16,305 nt of DNA from Deltaproteobacteria bacterium UBA4427. Its GTDB lineage: Bacteria > Myxococcota_A > UBA9160 > UBA4427. Below, piece by piece: positions 1 through 13,404 of the stretch. The translations under genes were made by a program, and so were the position numbers. The stretch is from positions 1-16,305 of the forward strand of contig DGPZ01000189.1 of the NCBI GenBank assembly GCA_002390675.1, in the 5' to 3' direction. Position 1 is the first letter of the stretch. Every line of letters begins with the position of its first letter. The notes under the pieces are model-generated. The model saw only the letters and a program-made list of their open reading frames with translations, ran no database searches and had not been told where the DNA came from.

Positions 1-15
1 GAAGTGATCGAATAG
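1..15 (+). CDS. tuf: C-terminal end of a probable elongation factor Tu gene (partial)
   Basis: The window opens in frame with codons for E-V-I-E followed by a TAG stop at 13-15. Many bacterial EF-Tu proteins end in a short sequence of this kind (…V-x-x-V/I-I/L-E). The next gene is tRNA-Trp, then secE and nusG, and tuf–trnW–secE–nusG is a common bacterial gene order. Only four codons are visible, so the identity rests mainly on context. If it is right, this is a second tuf copy in addition to the one that starts at 16284. Confidence 0.5.
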   Translation, partial: EVIE

Positions 16-26
16 CACGTTAGCGG

Positions 27-57
27 GGCCTGCTGCAGATCCTTTGCAGGCCTGCTG
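27..57 (+). repeat. Short direct repeat and small hairpin downstream of the first gene end
   Basis: GGCCTGCTG occurs at 27-35 and again at 49-57. Within this stretch GCCTGC (29-34) can pair with GCAGGC (46-51), and CTGCA with TGCAG. The element lies between the probable tuf stop and the terminator-like hairpin, and is best read as part of the 3' untranslated structure. No function can be assigned. Confidence 0.4.
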
Positions 58-71
58 AGGTTTTGGAAAAG

Positions 72-122
72 CGAAGGCCCCTGAGGCTTTTAGTGAGCAC
101 AGAGGCCTTCGGTTCGGTTTTT
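72..122 (+). terminator. Probable intrinsic terminator after the upstream (tuf) gene
   Basis: CGAAGGCC (72-79) pairs perfectly with GGCCTTCG (104-111) to give an 8-bp stem. A run of T residues lies just downstream, at about 117-123. The loop is long (24 nt), which weakens the call, although the loop can fold further. It lies only 14 nt before the mature 5' end of tRNA-Trp, so complete termination here would separate the tRNA from tuf transcription. I could not see a convincing promoter between them. Confidence 0.5.
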
Positions 123-136
123 TGATTCGAGTTCAA

Positions 137-212
137 AGGTCCGTAGCACAATTGGTAGTGCACCGGACTCCAAATCCGGGGGTTGGGGGTTCGATTCCCT
201 CCGGGCCTGCCA
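137..212 (+). tRNA. trnW: tRNA-Trp (anticodon CCA)
   Basis: A full cloverleaf can be drawn. The acceptor stem AGGTCCG (137-143) pairs with CGGGCCT (202-208) with one G·T pair. The D stem is GCAC/GTGC (146-149/158-161) and the anticodon stem is CCGGA/TCCGG (163-167/175-179). The anticodon CCA is at 170-172. The T arm is 185-201 with loop TTCGATT. The discriminator base is G209 and the 3' CCA (210-212) is encoded in the gene. It decodes UGG. It sits just upstream of secE-nusG, as in many bacteria, and may be processed from a longer transcript. Confidence 0.97.
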
Positions 213-298
213 ACTCGGAATCGCAACGAAATTTGTTAGGTCTGGGTTCGAGCGTTAGTCGTGTCGGCTCAGGTAAACGTAGAAAGAACGGGGATTCG

Positions 299-505
299 AT
301 GGCCGAAGAATCACAAAACATCATTGCCCGATGTAGAACCTACGTGAACGAAGTTCAGGGCGAATTCAATAAGATCACGTGGCCCCCACAGCCTGAGTGG
401 GTCAACGGCACGATTTCCGTCGTGGTCATCGTGGCACTGATTGCAACCTTTCTGGGCGTCGTCGACTTTGGGCTGAGTCGTGTGATGCAGACGGTGTTGG
501 GCTGA
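299..505 (+). CDS. secE: Preprotein translocase subunit SecE
   Basis: This encodes a 68-residue SecE, the small clamp subunit that stabilises SecY in the inner-membrane SecYEG channel. It is the short single-membrane-span form, unlike the three-span E. coli protein. An amphipathic N-terminal helix (about 8-24) carries the conserved E-F-N-K-I-T-W-P block at 22-29, followed by one hydrophobic span at about 39-60. The ATG at 299 was chosen because the protein then starts at the usual point. Longer in-frame readings would run back through the tRNA. A GGGGA element at 290-294 can serve as ribosome binding site. The stop codon overlaps the nusG start (TGATG), suggesting translational coupling, and secE-nusG pairing is typical. 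Confidence 0.95.
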   Translation: MAEESQNIIARCRTYVNEVQGEFNKITWPPQPEWVNGTISVVVIVALIATFLGVVDFGLSRVMQTVLG

Positions 506-1125
506 TGGATACGGCGAGCGGAAGCGAGACCGGTGGGGGAACGGCTGGGTCTGATTCGAACTCCAGTTCGGATGAGACCAGGACCATCAACACGGACAAG
601 ATGCGGTGGTACATCGTTCATACTTATTCCGGGCAAGAGACGCGCGCCAAAAAAGCGCTGCTCGAGCGCGCGCGCACGACCGGTTTCGAAGAACAGTTCG
701 CTGAGGTTCTTGTTCCCGAGGAGAGCGTCGTTGAGATGGTCGGCGGCCAGAAGCGAACCTCGAAGCGGAAGTTCTTTCCCGGATACATCGTGGTTCACAT
801 GGAGTTGAATGATGAGACGTGGCATGTCGTAAAGGGCACGCCGAAGATCACCGGTTTCGTCGGCAATGCGACCGACCCGCCGCCGATCTCGGATGAAGAA
901 GTCGCACGAATGACCCAGCGGATTAAGGAAGGCGCGGTTAAGCCGAAGCCCCTGATTCATTTTGAAGAGGGCGAATCAGTCCGAGTTGTTACGGGTCCGT
1001 TCGCAAATTTTGCGGGCTTCGTTGATGAAGTCCTGGAAGACAAAGAAAAGCTTCGTGTAATGGTTCAGGTTTTCGGGCGCGCAACGCCGGTTGTTCTGGA
1101 CTACACGAATGTGGAAAAGGCCTAG
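505..1125 (+). CDS. nusG: Transcription termination/antitermination factor NusG
   Basis: This encodes a 206-residue NusG, which binds the RNA polymerase clamp, suppresses pausing and links polymerase to Rho or to ribosomal protein S10. The NGN domain spans about residues 33-125, beginning R-W-Y-I-V-H-T-Y-S-G and containing K-F-F-P-G-Y at 89-94. The KOW domain is at about 153-206 and includes G-P-F-A and F-G-R-A-T-P-V. Residues 1-32 form an extra Ser/Thr/Gly/Asp-rich, probably disordered N-terminus; E. coli NusG is 181 residues. The 505 start overlaps the secE stop by one base, which supports the long form. An internal ATG at 601 would give a 174-residue protein beginning directly at the NGN domain and cannot be excluded. 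Neither start has a strong ribosome binding site. Confidence 0.96.
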   Translation: MDTASGSETGGGTAGSDSNSSSDETRTINTDKMRWYIVHTYSGQETRAKKALLERARTTGFEEQFAEVLVPEESVVEMVGGQKRTSKRKFFPGYIVVHMELNDETWHVVKGTPKITGFVGNATDPPPISDEEVARMTQRIKEGAVKPKPLIHFEEGESVRVVTGPFANFAGFVDEVLEDKEKLRVMVQVFGRATPVVLDYTNVEKA

Positions 1126-1147
1126 GGCGGAACATGTCATAGGTGGC

Positions 1148-1170
1148 CAGCGGAGCGAGTTGCTTCGCTG
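1148..1170 (+). promoter_or_regulatory. Hairpin in the nusG–rplK spacer
   Basis: CAGCGGAGC (1148-1156) pairs with GCTTCGCTG (1162-1170), giving nine base pairs including one G·T around a GAGTT loop. It is the 5' half of the 120-base spacer before rplK. No T-run follows, so a classical intrinsic terminator is unlikely. It may be a processing site or part of the rplK leader structure. Confidence 0.45.
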
Positions 1171-1181
1171 ATTACAGCCAA

Positions 1182-1220
1182 CGGTGAGCGGGAGATGGGG
1201 CACAGCCCGATCGTGGACCG
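1182..1220 (+). promoter_or_regulatory. Candidate L1-binding leader element upstream of rplK-rplA
   Basis: CGGT (1182-1185) can pair with ACCG (1217-1220). Inside, GGGC (1198-1201) pairs with GCCC (1205-1208), leaving unpaired strands that contain GCGGGAG on the left and GAT on the right. In many bacteria L1 represses its own rplK-rplA mRNA by binding a leader element that mimics its 23S rRNA site, with a G-U-G-G-G-A-G-like strand opposite a G-A-U strand. The position just ahead of rplK and the similar bases fit this. The match is by eye only and the outer stem is short. Confidence 0.4.
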
Positions 1221-1245
1221 CCAGTGGTGAGGAGAACAATAAACA

Positions 1246-1671
1246 GTGGCTAAGAAGGTAATGGCAGTCGTAAAGCTGCAGTGCCCCGCTGGGCAGGCGA
1301 ATCCAGCGCCGCCAGTCGGACCGGCACTCGGTCAACACGGCGTTAACATTATGGAGTTCTGCAAGGCGTTTAACGCCAAGACGCAGGACAAGAACGGCCT
1401 GATCATTCCGGCCGAAATCACGATCTATCAGGATCGAAGTTTCACCTTCGTTCTAAAGTCGCCCCCGGCGGCGGTGTTGCTCAAGATGGCGGCCAAGATC
1501 AAAAAAGGCTCTGGCGAACCGAACCGAAACAAGGTTGGTACGGTGACAAAGGCGCAGTTGCTCGAAATCGTTGAGACCAAGAAGGACGATCTCAACGCGT
1601 TCGACCCCGAACAGGCACTCAAGATCATCGCAGGCACTGCGCGATCAATGGGCCTGGAAGTGGAGGGCTGA
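1246..1671 (+). CDS. rplK: 50S ribosomal protein L11
   Basis: This encodes a 141-residue L11, the standard family length. L11 binds helices 43/44 of 23S rRNA at the GTPase-associated centre, where it contacts elongation factors and RelA. The N-terminal domain (about 1-70) has the proline-rich P-A-P-P-V-G-P-A-L-G-Q stretch where thiostrepton-resistance substitutions fall in other bacteria. The C-terminal rRNA-binding domain follows, with a G-T-A-R-S-M-G end motif. The start is a GTG at 1246, preceded at good distance by GAGGAG (1229-1234). The gene is followed four bases later by rplA, so the two are clearly co-transcribed. Confidence 0.98.
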   Translation: MAKKVMAVVKLQCPAGQANPAPPVGPALGQHGVNIMEFCKAFNAKTQDKNGLIIPAEITIYQDRSFTFVLKSPPAAVLLKMAAKIKKGSGEPNRNKVGTVTKAQLLEIVETKKDDLNAFDPEQALKIIAGTARSMGLEVEG

Positions 1672-1675
1672 CGCG

Positions 1676-2377
1676 ATGCCGAAGCAAAGTAAGCGTTACC
1701 TGAAGGCCGAAGAAGCTCGTGATTTGGACAAGCTTTACGCGCTGAAGGATGCACTTCAGCAAGTGAGAGACGCACCTACTGCGAAGTTCGACGAGACCGT
1801 CGATATCGCGATCAACCTGGGTGTTGACCCGAAGCACGCAGATCAGATGATTCGTGGCGCGATCGTGCTGCCGAACGGCGTGGGCCGAGATACCCGCGTA
1901 CTCGTGTTCGCGAAGGGCGACAAAGAGCAGGAAGCTCGTGACGCTGGCGCCGATCACGTGGGTGGCGACGATCTGGCTAAGAAAATCCAAGAGGGTTGGT
2001 TCGAGTTTGATCGCGTGATCGCAACGCCCGACATGATGGGTGTTGTGGGTCGACTCGGTCGAGTGCTTGGTCCTCGTGGCCTGATGCCTAATCCGAAGCT
2101 CGGAACCGTGACGCCTAACGTTGGCGCAGCAGTTCGCGATCAGAAGGCTGGCAAGGTGGAGTACCGCGTCGATAAGGCCGGCATTATCCACTGCGGCATA
2201 GGTAAGGTTTCCTTCGAGGGGGAGAAGCTCTGGGAGAACGCGTCGGCTCTGCTCGACATGGTTCTCAAAGCCAAGCCCGCATCGACCAAGGGAACCTATA
2301 TGAAGAAGGTTTCTGTCTCGTCAACCATGGGTCCCGGCTTCAAGGTCGATCCCTCCAGCCCGCTCAAGGGATTCTGA
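1676..2377 (+). CDS. rplA: 50S ribosomal protein L1
   Basis: This encodes a 233-residue L1, close to the usual length. L1 forms the mobile arm near the ribosomal E site and in many bacteria also represses translation of its own rplK-rplA mRNA. The two-domain layout is visible: domain I is about 1-67 plus 160-233, with domain II between. The family signature (about 120-139) includes R-V-L-G-P-R-G-L-M-P-N-P. The ATG at 1676 was chosen because GGAGG at 1662-1666 precedes it and the protein then begins at the usual point. The ribosome binding site overlaps the end of rplK, which suggests coupled translation. Confidence 0.98.
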   Translation: MPKQSKRYLKAEEARDLDKLYALKDALQQVRDAPTAKFDETVDIAINLGVDPKHADQMIRGAIVLPNGVGRDTRVLVFAKGDKEQEARDAGADHVGGDDLAKKIQEGWFEFDRVIATPDMMGVVGRLGRVLGPRGLMPNPKLGTVTPNVGAAVRDQKAGKVEYRVDKAGIIHCGIGKVSFEGEKLWENASALLDMVLKAKPASTKGTYMKKVSVSSTMGPGFKVDPSSPLKGF

Positions 2378-2405
2378 GCGGCTAGAAGGAGCAGAGGACA
2401 CATCG

Positions 2406-2936
2406 ATGTTGACTCGACAGCAAAAAGAAGATCAGGTCACTGAGCTCAAAGACAAGTTCGAGCGCGCTACCAGCGTGTTCGTTGCGGACTACCGCGGTCT
2501 CGGCGTTCTGCAGATGGAGGCGCTTCGCGGCGGCCTTCGCAAGGCAGATTCGAGTGATGCGGAATTCCGTGTCGCGAAGAACTCGGTCCTGCGACTCGCT
2601 TCGCAAGGCGGTCCTGCTGAAGGACTTCAGGAACATTTCACCGGCACGACCTCGATCGCGATTTCCTTTGGGGATCCGGTAGCTCTCGCGAAGACCCTTG
2701 TGGACTACGCGAAGGCCAACGAGCAGTTCGAATTGCGCGGTGCCGTGCTTGATGGTGAGGTGCTTGACGCCTCGGGTGTCCAGCATCTCTCGACTCTCCC
2801 GTCGCTCGACGAGCTGCGTGGGAAGATTGTGGGACTGTTGCAAGCCCCGGCGACCAAGCTGGTTCGGCTTCTCAACGAGCCTGGTGCGCAGATTGCGCGG
2901 GTCATCTCGGCCAAGGGTTCTGAGGGCGGCGAGTAG
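2406..2936 (+). CDS. rplJ: 50S ribosomal protein L10
   Basis: This encodes a 176-residue L10, the base of the ribosomal stalk. The N-terminal domain (about 1-130) binds 23S rRNA next to L11, and the C-terminal helix (about 135-170) carries the L7/L12 dimers. Conserved stretches include A-D-Y-R-G-L near residue 28 and V-A-K-N-S-V-L near 57. AGAGG at 2393-2397 lies at good distance before the ATG. The gap from rplA is only 28 nt, so there is no room for the long L10-binding leader known in E. coli. Regulation by L10, if it exists here, must use another site. Confidence 0.97.
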   Translation: MLTRQQKEDQVTELKDKFERATSVFVADYRGLGVLQMEALRGGLRKADSSDAEFRVAKNSVLRLASQGGPAEGLQEHFTGTTSIAISFGDPVALAKTLVDYAKANEQFELRGAVLDGEVLDASGVQHLSTLPSLDELRGKIVGLLQAPATKLVRLLNEPGAQIARVISAKGSEGGE

Positions 2937-2952
2937 TTCTCGAAGGATGGTG

Positions 2953-2990
2953 CGAGGCCTTTCGTCTTACGGACGAAATTTGAGGCCTCG
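2953..2990 (+). promoter_or_regulatory. Long hairpin in the rplJ–rplL spacer
   Basis: CGAGGCCT (2953-2960) pairs with AGGCCTCG (2983-2990), and the adjoining TTCGTC (2961-2966) pairs with GACGAA (2972-2977). This makes 14 perfect base pairs interrupted only by a 5-nt bulge (ATTTG, 2978-2982), closed by a TTACG loop. It begins 16 nt after the rplJ stop. No U-run follows directly, so it looks more like an mRNA processing or stability element than a terminator. L7/L12 is needed in several copies per L10, so a control element here would make sense. Confidence 0.6.
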
Positions 2991-3080
2991 ATTTAACGGA
3001 TTGGCCGCCACCGAGAAGGCAGCGGTCGGAACAGTTAGAGCTCAGGGACAAGGTTATATGTCCAAAGGCTCAATTTACCC

Positions 3081-3116
3081 GGGCGGGAGAGTGCTGAGCA
3101 TTCGCTTGCACCGCCC
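3081..3116 (+). promoter_or_regulatory. Hairpin just upstream of the rplL ribosome binding site
   Basis: GGGCG (3081-3085) pairs with CGCCC (3112-3116) and GTGC (3091-3094) pairs with GCAC (3108-3111), leaving a one-sided GGAGA bulge. The structure ends 18 nt before the rplL ATG and leaves the AGGAAGAGG ribosome binding site free. It could affect rplL translation or mRNA stability. This is inference from pairing and position only. Confidence 0.45.
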
Positions 3117-3134
3117 AGAATAAGGAAGAGGAAA

Positions 3135-3509
3135 ATGGCGGATCTCAACGAAATCGTGGACACCCTGTCCGGTTTGACGGTCATCGAAGCGGCTGAGCTT
3201 TCGACGCTTCTTGAAGAGAAGTGGGGCGTTTCGGCAGCCGCACCGGTCGCAGTTGCAGCAGCAGCTGGCCCGGCCGGCGGCGAAGCAGCGGAAGCCAAGG
3301 ACGACTTTGATGTCATCCTGATCTCCTTCGGCGACAAGAAGATCCAGGTGATCAAGGAAATCCGTGCCATCACGGGTCTTGGTCTCAAGGAAGCCAAGGA
3401 ACTTGTTGAAGGCGTTCCGAAGCCGATCAAGGAAGGCGTGCCGAAGGACGAGGCTGCCGAGATCCAGAAGAAGATTGAAGAAGCTGGCGGTCAGGTCGAC
3501 GTCAAGTAA
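3135..3509 (+). CDS. rplL: 50S ribosomal protein L7/L12
   Basis: This encodes a 124-residue L7/L12, the multicopy stalk protein that recruits and activates translational GTPases. An N-terminal dimerisation domain (about 1-33, including L-T-V-I-E-A-A-E-L) is followed by a flexible Ala/Gly/Pro-rich hinge (about 34-55). The globular C-terminal domain (about 57-124) contains the factor-binding G-L-G-L-K-E-A-K-E-L-V-E segment. The ATG at 3135 is preceded by AGGAAGAGG. The 198-nt spacer from rplJ contains two clear hairpins, so expression may be adjusted separately from rplJ. Confidence 0.98.
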   Translation: MADLNEIVDTLSGLTVIEAAELSTLLEEKWGVSAAAPVAVAAAAGPAGGEAAEAKDDFDVILISFGDKKIQVIKEIRAITGLGLKEAKELVEGVPKPIKEGVPKDEAAEIQKKIEEAGGQVDVK

Positions 3510-3530
3510 GAATCTTCTTGCTCTCGAATC

Positions 3531-3564
3531 CCGCCGCCCGATCTTCCCTTGTGGAGGACGGCGG
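3531..3564 (+). promoter_or_regulatory. Possible attenuator hairpin after rplL
   Basis: CCGCCG (3531-3536) pairs with CGGCGG (3559-3564), and inside it CTTCC can pair with GGAGG with one G·T. No strong T-run follows. In E. coli the rplL–rpoB gap holds a partial terminator and an RNase III site that lower rpoBC expression relative to the ribosomal proteins. This hairpin is in the same place and may act similarly. Confidence 0.45.
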
Positions 3565-3605
3565 CAGGGTTTGATGCAAGTTGTTTGACCCTCTCGGCTT
3601 CGCGA

Positions 3606-3629
3606 ATCGTGTTCACCTGTGAACCCGAT
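3606..3629 (+). promoter_or_regulatory. Tight inverted repeat in the rplL–rpoB spacer
   Basis: GTTCAC (3611-3616) is followed after two bases by its complement GTGAAC (3619-3624). The arms extend past a single mismatch through ATCG (3606-3609) and CGAT (3626-3629), giving about ten pairs. It could be an RNA hairpin with a small loop or a dyad protein-binding site in DNA. A further inverted repeat, CACCGC (3655-3660) with GCGGTG (3679-3684), follows. Confidence 0.4.
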
Positions 3630-3748
3630 CGTGAGGAAGAGGGAAGGGATGGCGCACCGCTCGCGTCGTTCGAATAGTGCGGTGGGTTCGGCTCATTCTC
3701 GTTAGAGATGGGGCTGGGTCTGCCGTGTGCCGTAGGTCAAGCCTCGAA

Positions 3749-3775
3749 GTTTCGCGGAAGAGTGGTCCGTGAAAC
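3749..3775 (+). promoter_or_regulatory. Stable hairpin just upstream of the rpoB ribosome binding site
   Basis: GTTTCGCGGA (3749-3758) pairs with TCCGTGAAAC (3766-3775) over ten base pairs, one of them G·T, closing a 7-nt AGAGTGG loop. It ends 13 nt before the AGGAGG at 3789-3794. It may protect the processed 5' end of rpoBC mRNA or modulate rpoB translation; both are inference. Confidence 0.5.
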
Positions 3776-3806
3776 CCGCAGGCGACACAGGAGGGTGACT
3801 GCACTC

Positions 3807-7988
<4,182 letters not shown>

Positions 7989-7995
7989 TTCGTAG

Positions 7996-8034
7996 CAGGG
8001 CCTCCGGCCCTGAGCCGTTTTCGGTTTTCTCTTT
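7996..8034 (+). terminator. Intrinsic-terminator-like hairpin between rpoB and rpoC
   Basis: CAGGGCC (7996-8002) pairs perfectly with GGCCCTG (8006-8012) across a 3-nt loop, giving a 7-bp GC-rich stem. It is followed by T-rich sequence: TTTT at 8018-8021, TTTT at 8025-8028 and TTT at 8032-8034. The tail is interrupted and starts 5 nt after the stem, so partial termination or a pause site is more likely than full termination. rpoC lies 124 nt after rpoB with no obvious promoter of its own. Confidence 0.5.
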
Positions 8035-8054
8035 ACACGCGTGCGAGGCTTTTG

Positions 8055-8078
8055 GCCGAGCACGAGTCAGACCTCGGC
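8055..8078 (+). promoter_or_regulatory. Small inverted repeat in the rpoC leader
   Basis: GCCGAG (8055-8060) pairs with CTCGGC (8073-8078) around a 12-nt loop, 22 nt before the G-run that serves as rpoC ribosome binding site. It is modest and could be chance. Confidence 0.25.
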
Positions 8079-8112
8079 GACATTAGTCGAGGACCCGTTA
8101 GGGGGGATGAAT

Positions 8113-12321
<4,209 letters not shown>

Positions 12322-12335
12322 GGCAGGGATAGCCA

Positions 12336-12394
12336 GCTCAAGCAGGTTTGGGCTCGATTGAGTCTATGGTGAGGGCCGGGCTGGCGGCTTGAGC
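12336..12394 (+). repeat. Inverted repeat just downstream of rpoC
   Basis: GCTCAAGC (12336-12343) is matched by its exact complement GCTTGAGC (12387-12394), 43 nt apart. GCCAGC (12332-12337) and GCTGGC (12380-12385) offer a competing pairing. It lies between the rpoC stop and the terminator at 12443 and may be part of the 3' untranslated fold. Confidence 0.35.
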
Positions 12395-12442
12395 AAGGGA
12401 AGAACCTGAGGGATCAACACCCGCAGGGACGCTAAACAGATT

Positions 12443-12482
12443 AAACACCCTCATCTGACTCTGTCGGGTGAGGGTGTTTCTG
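12443..12482 (+). terminator. Terminator of the rpoBC transcript
   Basis: AAACACCCTCA (12443-12453) pairs perfectly with TGAGGGTGTTT (12469-12479), an 11-bp stem that can extend by two more pairs (T·G and C-G). The stem ends in TTT and is preceded by AT-rich bases, so it could work on either strand. It lies 122 nt after rpoC and 76 nt before the next promoter candidate. The U-tail is short (TTTCTGATT), so efficiency is uncertain. Confidence 0.75.
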
Positions 12483-12554
12483 ATTGAGCTGGCTGAAATA
12501 GCGGAAGTGTTCTGACGTAAAATACACTCGTTTTGCCTAGGGGGGCGTCTCCAG

Positions 12555-12583
12555 TTGACACCGCCCCGCAGGCGGCATAGATT
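12555..12583 (+). promoter_or_regulatory. Sigma70-type promoter for the rpsL-rpsG-fusA(-tuf) operon
   Basis: A perfect TTGACA -35 box (12555-12560) is followed after exactly 17 nt by TAGATT (12578-12583), which matches four of six consensus -10 bases. The bases just after it are GC-rich (CCCCGCGC), as in stringently controlled rRNA and ribosomal-protein promoters of proteobacteria. Transcription would start near 12590 and give an untranslated leader of about 320 nt before rpsL. A weaker -10-like TAAAAT at 12518-12523 lacks a good -35 box. Confidence 0.7.
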
Positions 12584-12589
12584 CCCCGC

Positions 12590-12911
12590 GCTTCAGGAAC
12601 CCGGATGACTCAACCCCGCGGTTCGTTTCCAGTTTTACGGAGAGGTTGCCCGAGCTTGGCTCCGGTCTCTTCGCAATTGAGAAACGGGATCACGGGGTAG
12701 TGCTGTCTCTGGAATCCGAAGTGTCACCAAATGATGGGTTTCGCGCGTGGAAAACCTCACGCGTGCGCTGATTCGAAACTAAAGAAACTAAGTAGAAGAA
12801 GCGCTCAATCAATTTAATTCGATTCAATTCAGTGAACAGCCAACGTGGATATCAACCATGTCAACGTTGTCGGTTCCGAGAAGACTTAGCAGTAGGAGTT
12901 CGCACGGCCCC
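12590..12911 (+). promoter_or_regulatory. Long untranslated leader upstream of rpsL
   Basis: I see no gene here. The main structure is a two-part hairpin: GTTTCG (12738-12743) pairs with CGAAAC (12774-12779), and the adjoining CGCGTG (12744-12749) pairs with CACGCG (12758-12763), with a 10-nt bulge on the 3' side. Next comes an AT-rich stretch (about 12776-12836), then an inverted repeat of CAACGT (12841-12846) with ACGTTG (12864-12869). AGGAG at 12894-12898 is the rpsL ribosome binding site. The leader could host autoregulation by S7, S12 or another protein, but nothing identifies a ligand. Confidence 0.5.
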
Positions 12912-13283
12912 ATGCCGACAATCCAACAGCTCATTCGTAAGGGTCGCAAGCCGAAAGCTTCGCGATCGAAGTCCCCCGACCTCACGAGTTGCCCCCAGCG
13001 ACGCGGCGTTTGTCTGCGCGTGTTTACGGCAACTCCGAAGAAGCCTAACTCCGCACTTCGAAAGGTTGCCCGTGTGCGCCTAACGAATGGGAACGAAGTT
13101 AACGCCTATATCGGCGGTGAAGGCCATACGCTCCAAGAGCATTCGGTCGTCCTCGTTCGCGGTGGTCGTGTTAAGGATCTCCCGGGTGTTCGTTATCACA
13201 TCGTTCGTGGCTCGCTTGATGCGACCGGTGTCAGTGGGCGTAACCAGGGTCGTTCCAAGTATGGTGCCAAGCGCCCCAAGTGA
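12912..13283 (+). CDS. rpsL: 30S ribosomal protein S12
   Basis: This encodes a 123-residue S12, which sits at the decoding centre and affects accuracy and streptomycin sensitivity. T-P-K-K-P-N-S-A-L-R-K-V (41-52) contains K43, and G-R-V-K-D-L-P-G (85-92) contains K88. Both positions are the usual wild-type lysines, so a streptomycin-sensitive form is predicted. D89 is the position methylthiolated by RimO in E. coli. The ATG at 12912 gives the normal N-terminus M-P-T-I-x-Q-L-I-R. An upstream in-frame ATG at 12858 would add 18 residues unlike the family and has no ribosome binding site. AGGAG lies 13 nt upstream, slightly far. Confidence 0.98.
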   Translation: MPTIQQLIRKGRKPKASRSKSPDLTSCPQRRGVCLRVFTATPKKPNSALRKVARVRLTNGNEVNAYIGGEGHTLQEHSVVLVRGGRVKDLPGVRYHIVRGSLDATGVSGRNQGRSKYGAKRPK

Positions 13284-13299
13284 TTTGAATATACGAAGG

Positions 13300-13380
13300 C
13301 TGGTTTCGCGCAATGCTGCGCAGTCCGGTTTTTGTCCGTCAGGCGGACGCGGCCGTTGGGCCATCCACCTTGACGTCAAG
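13300..13380 (+). promoter_or_regulatory. Structured rpsL–rpsG intercistronic region
   Basis: Three elements lie in the 121-nt gap. GCGCA (13308-13312) pairs with TGCGC (13317-13321), flanked by pairable CTGG/CCGG. GTCCG (13334-13338) pairs with CGGAC (13344-13348), with TTTTT just before it. CTTGACGTCAAG (13369-13380) is a perfect 12-bp palindrome. In E. coli, S7 binds the rpsL–rpsG gap and represses its own operon, so this is the place to expect an S7 site. I cannot match the E. coli structure directly. Confidence 0.4.
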
Positions 13381-13404
13381 TAAGACCAATAAAAGGGAAT
13401 CCTC

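Noticed and set aside
3032..3060. Possible internal promoter before rplL with TATATG as -10 box
   Set aside because: No acceptable -35 box lies 16-18 bases upstream.
3708..3806. N-terminal extension of rpoB by 33 codons from the ATG at 3708
   Set aside because: The extra residues are Arg-rich and unlike RpoB, they run through the stable hairpin and ribosome binding site, and AGGAGG points to GTG 3807.
12640..12715. Sequence starting GGAGAGGTTGCCCGAGC that resembles the start of a tRNA-Ser or tRNA-Leu
   Set aside because: No matching acceptor, anticodon or T-arm can be folded, so it is not a tRNA; the likeness is limited to the D-arm region.
12832..13083. Reading frame of 83 codons overlapping the rpsL leader and 5' part of rpsL in another frame
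   Set aside because: It overlaps the highly conserved rpsL coding sequence and shows no family features.
13373..13386. Fourteen-base match GACGTCAAGTAAGA between the rpsL–rpsG spacer and the end of rplL (3499-3512)
   Set aside because: A repeat of this length is near chance expectation for a window this size, and the flanks do not match.
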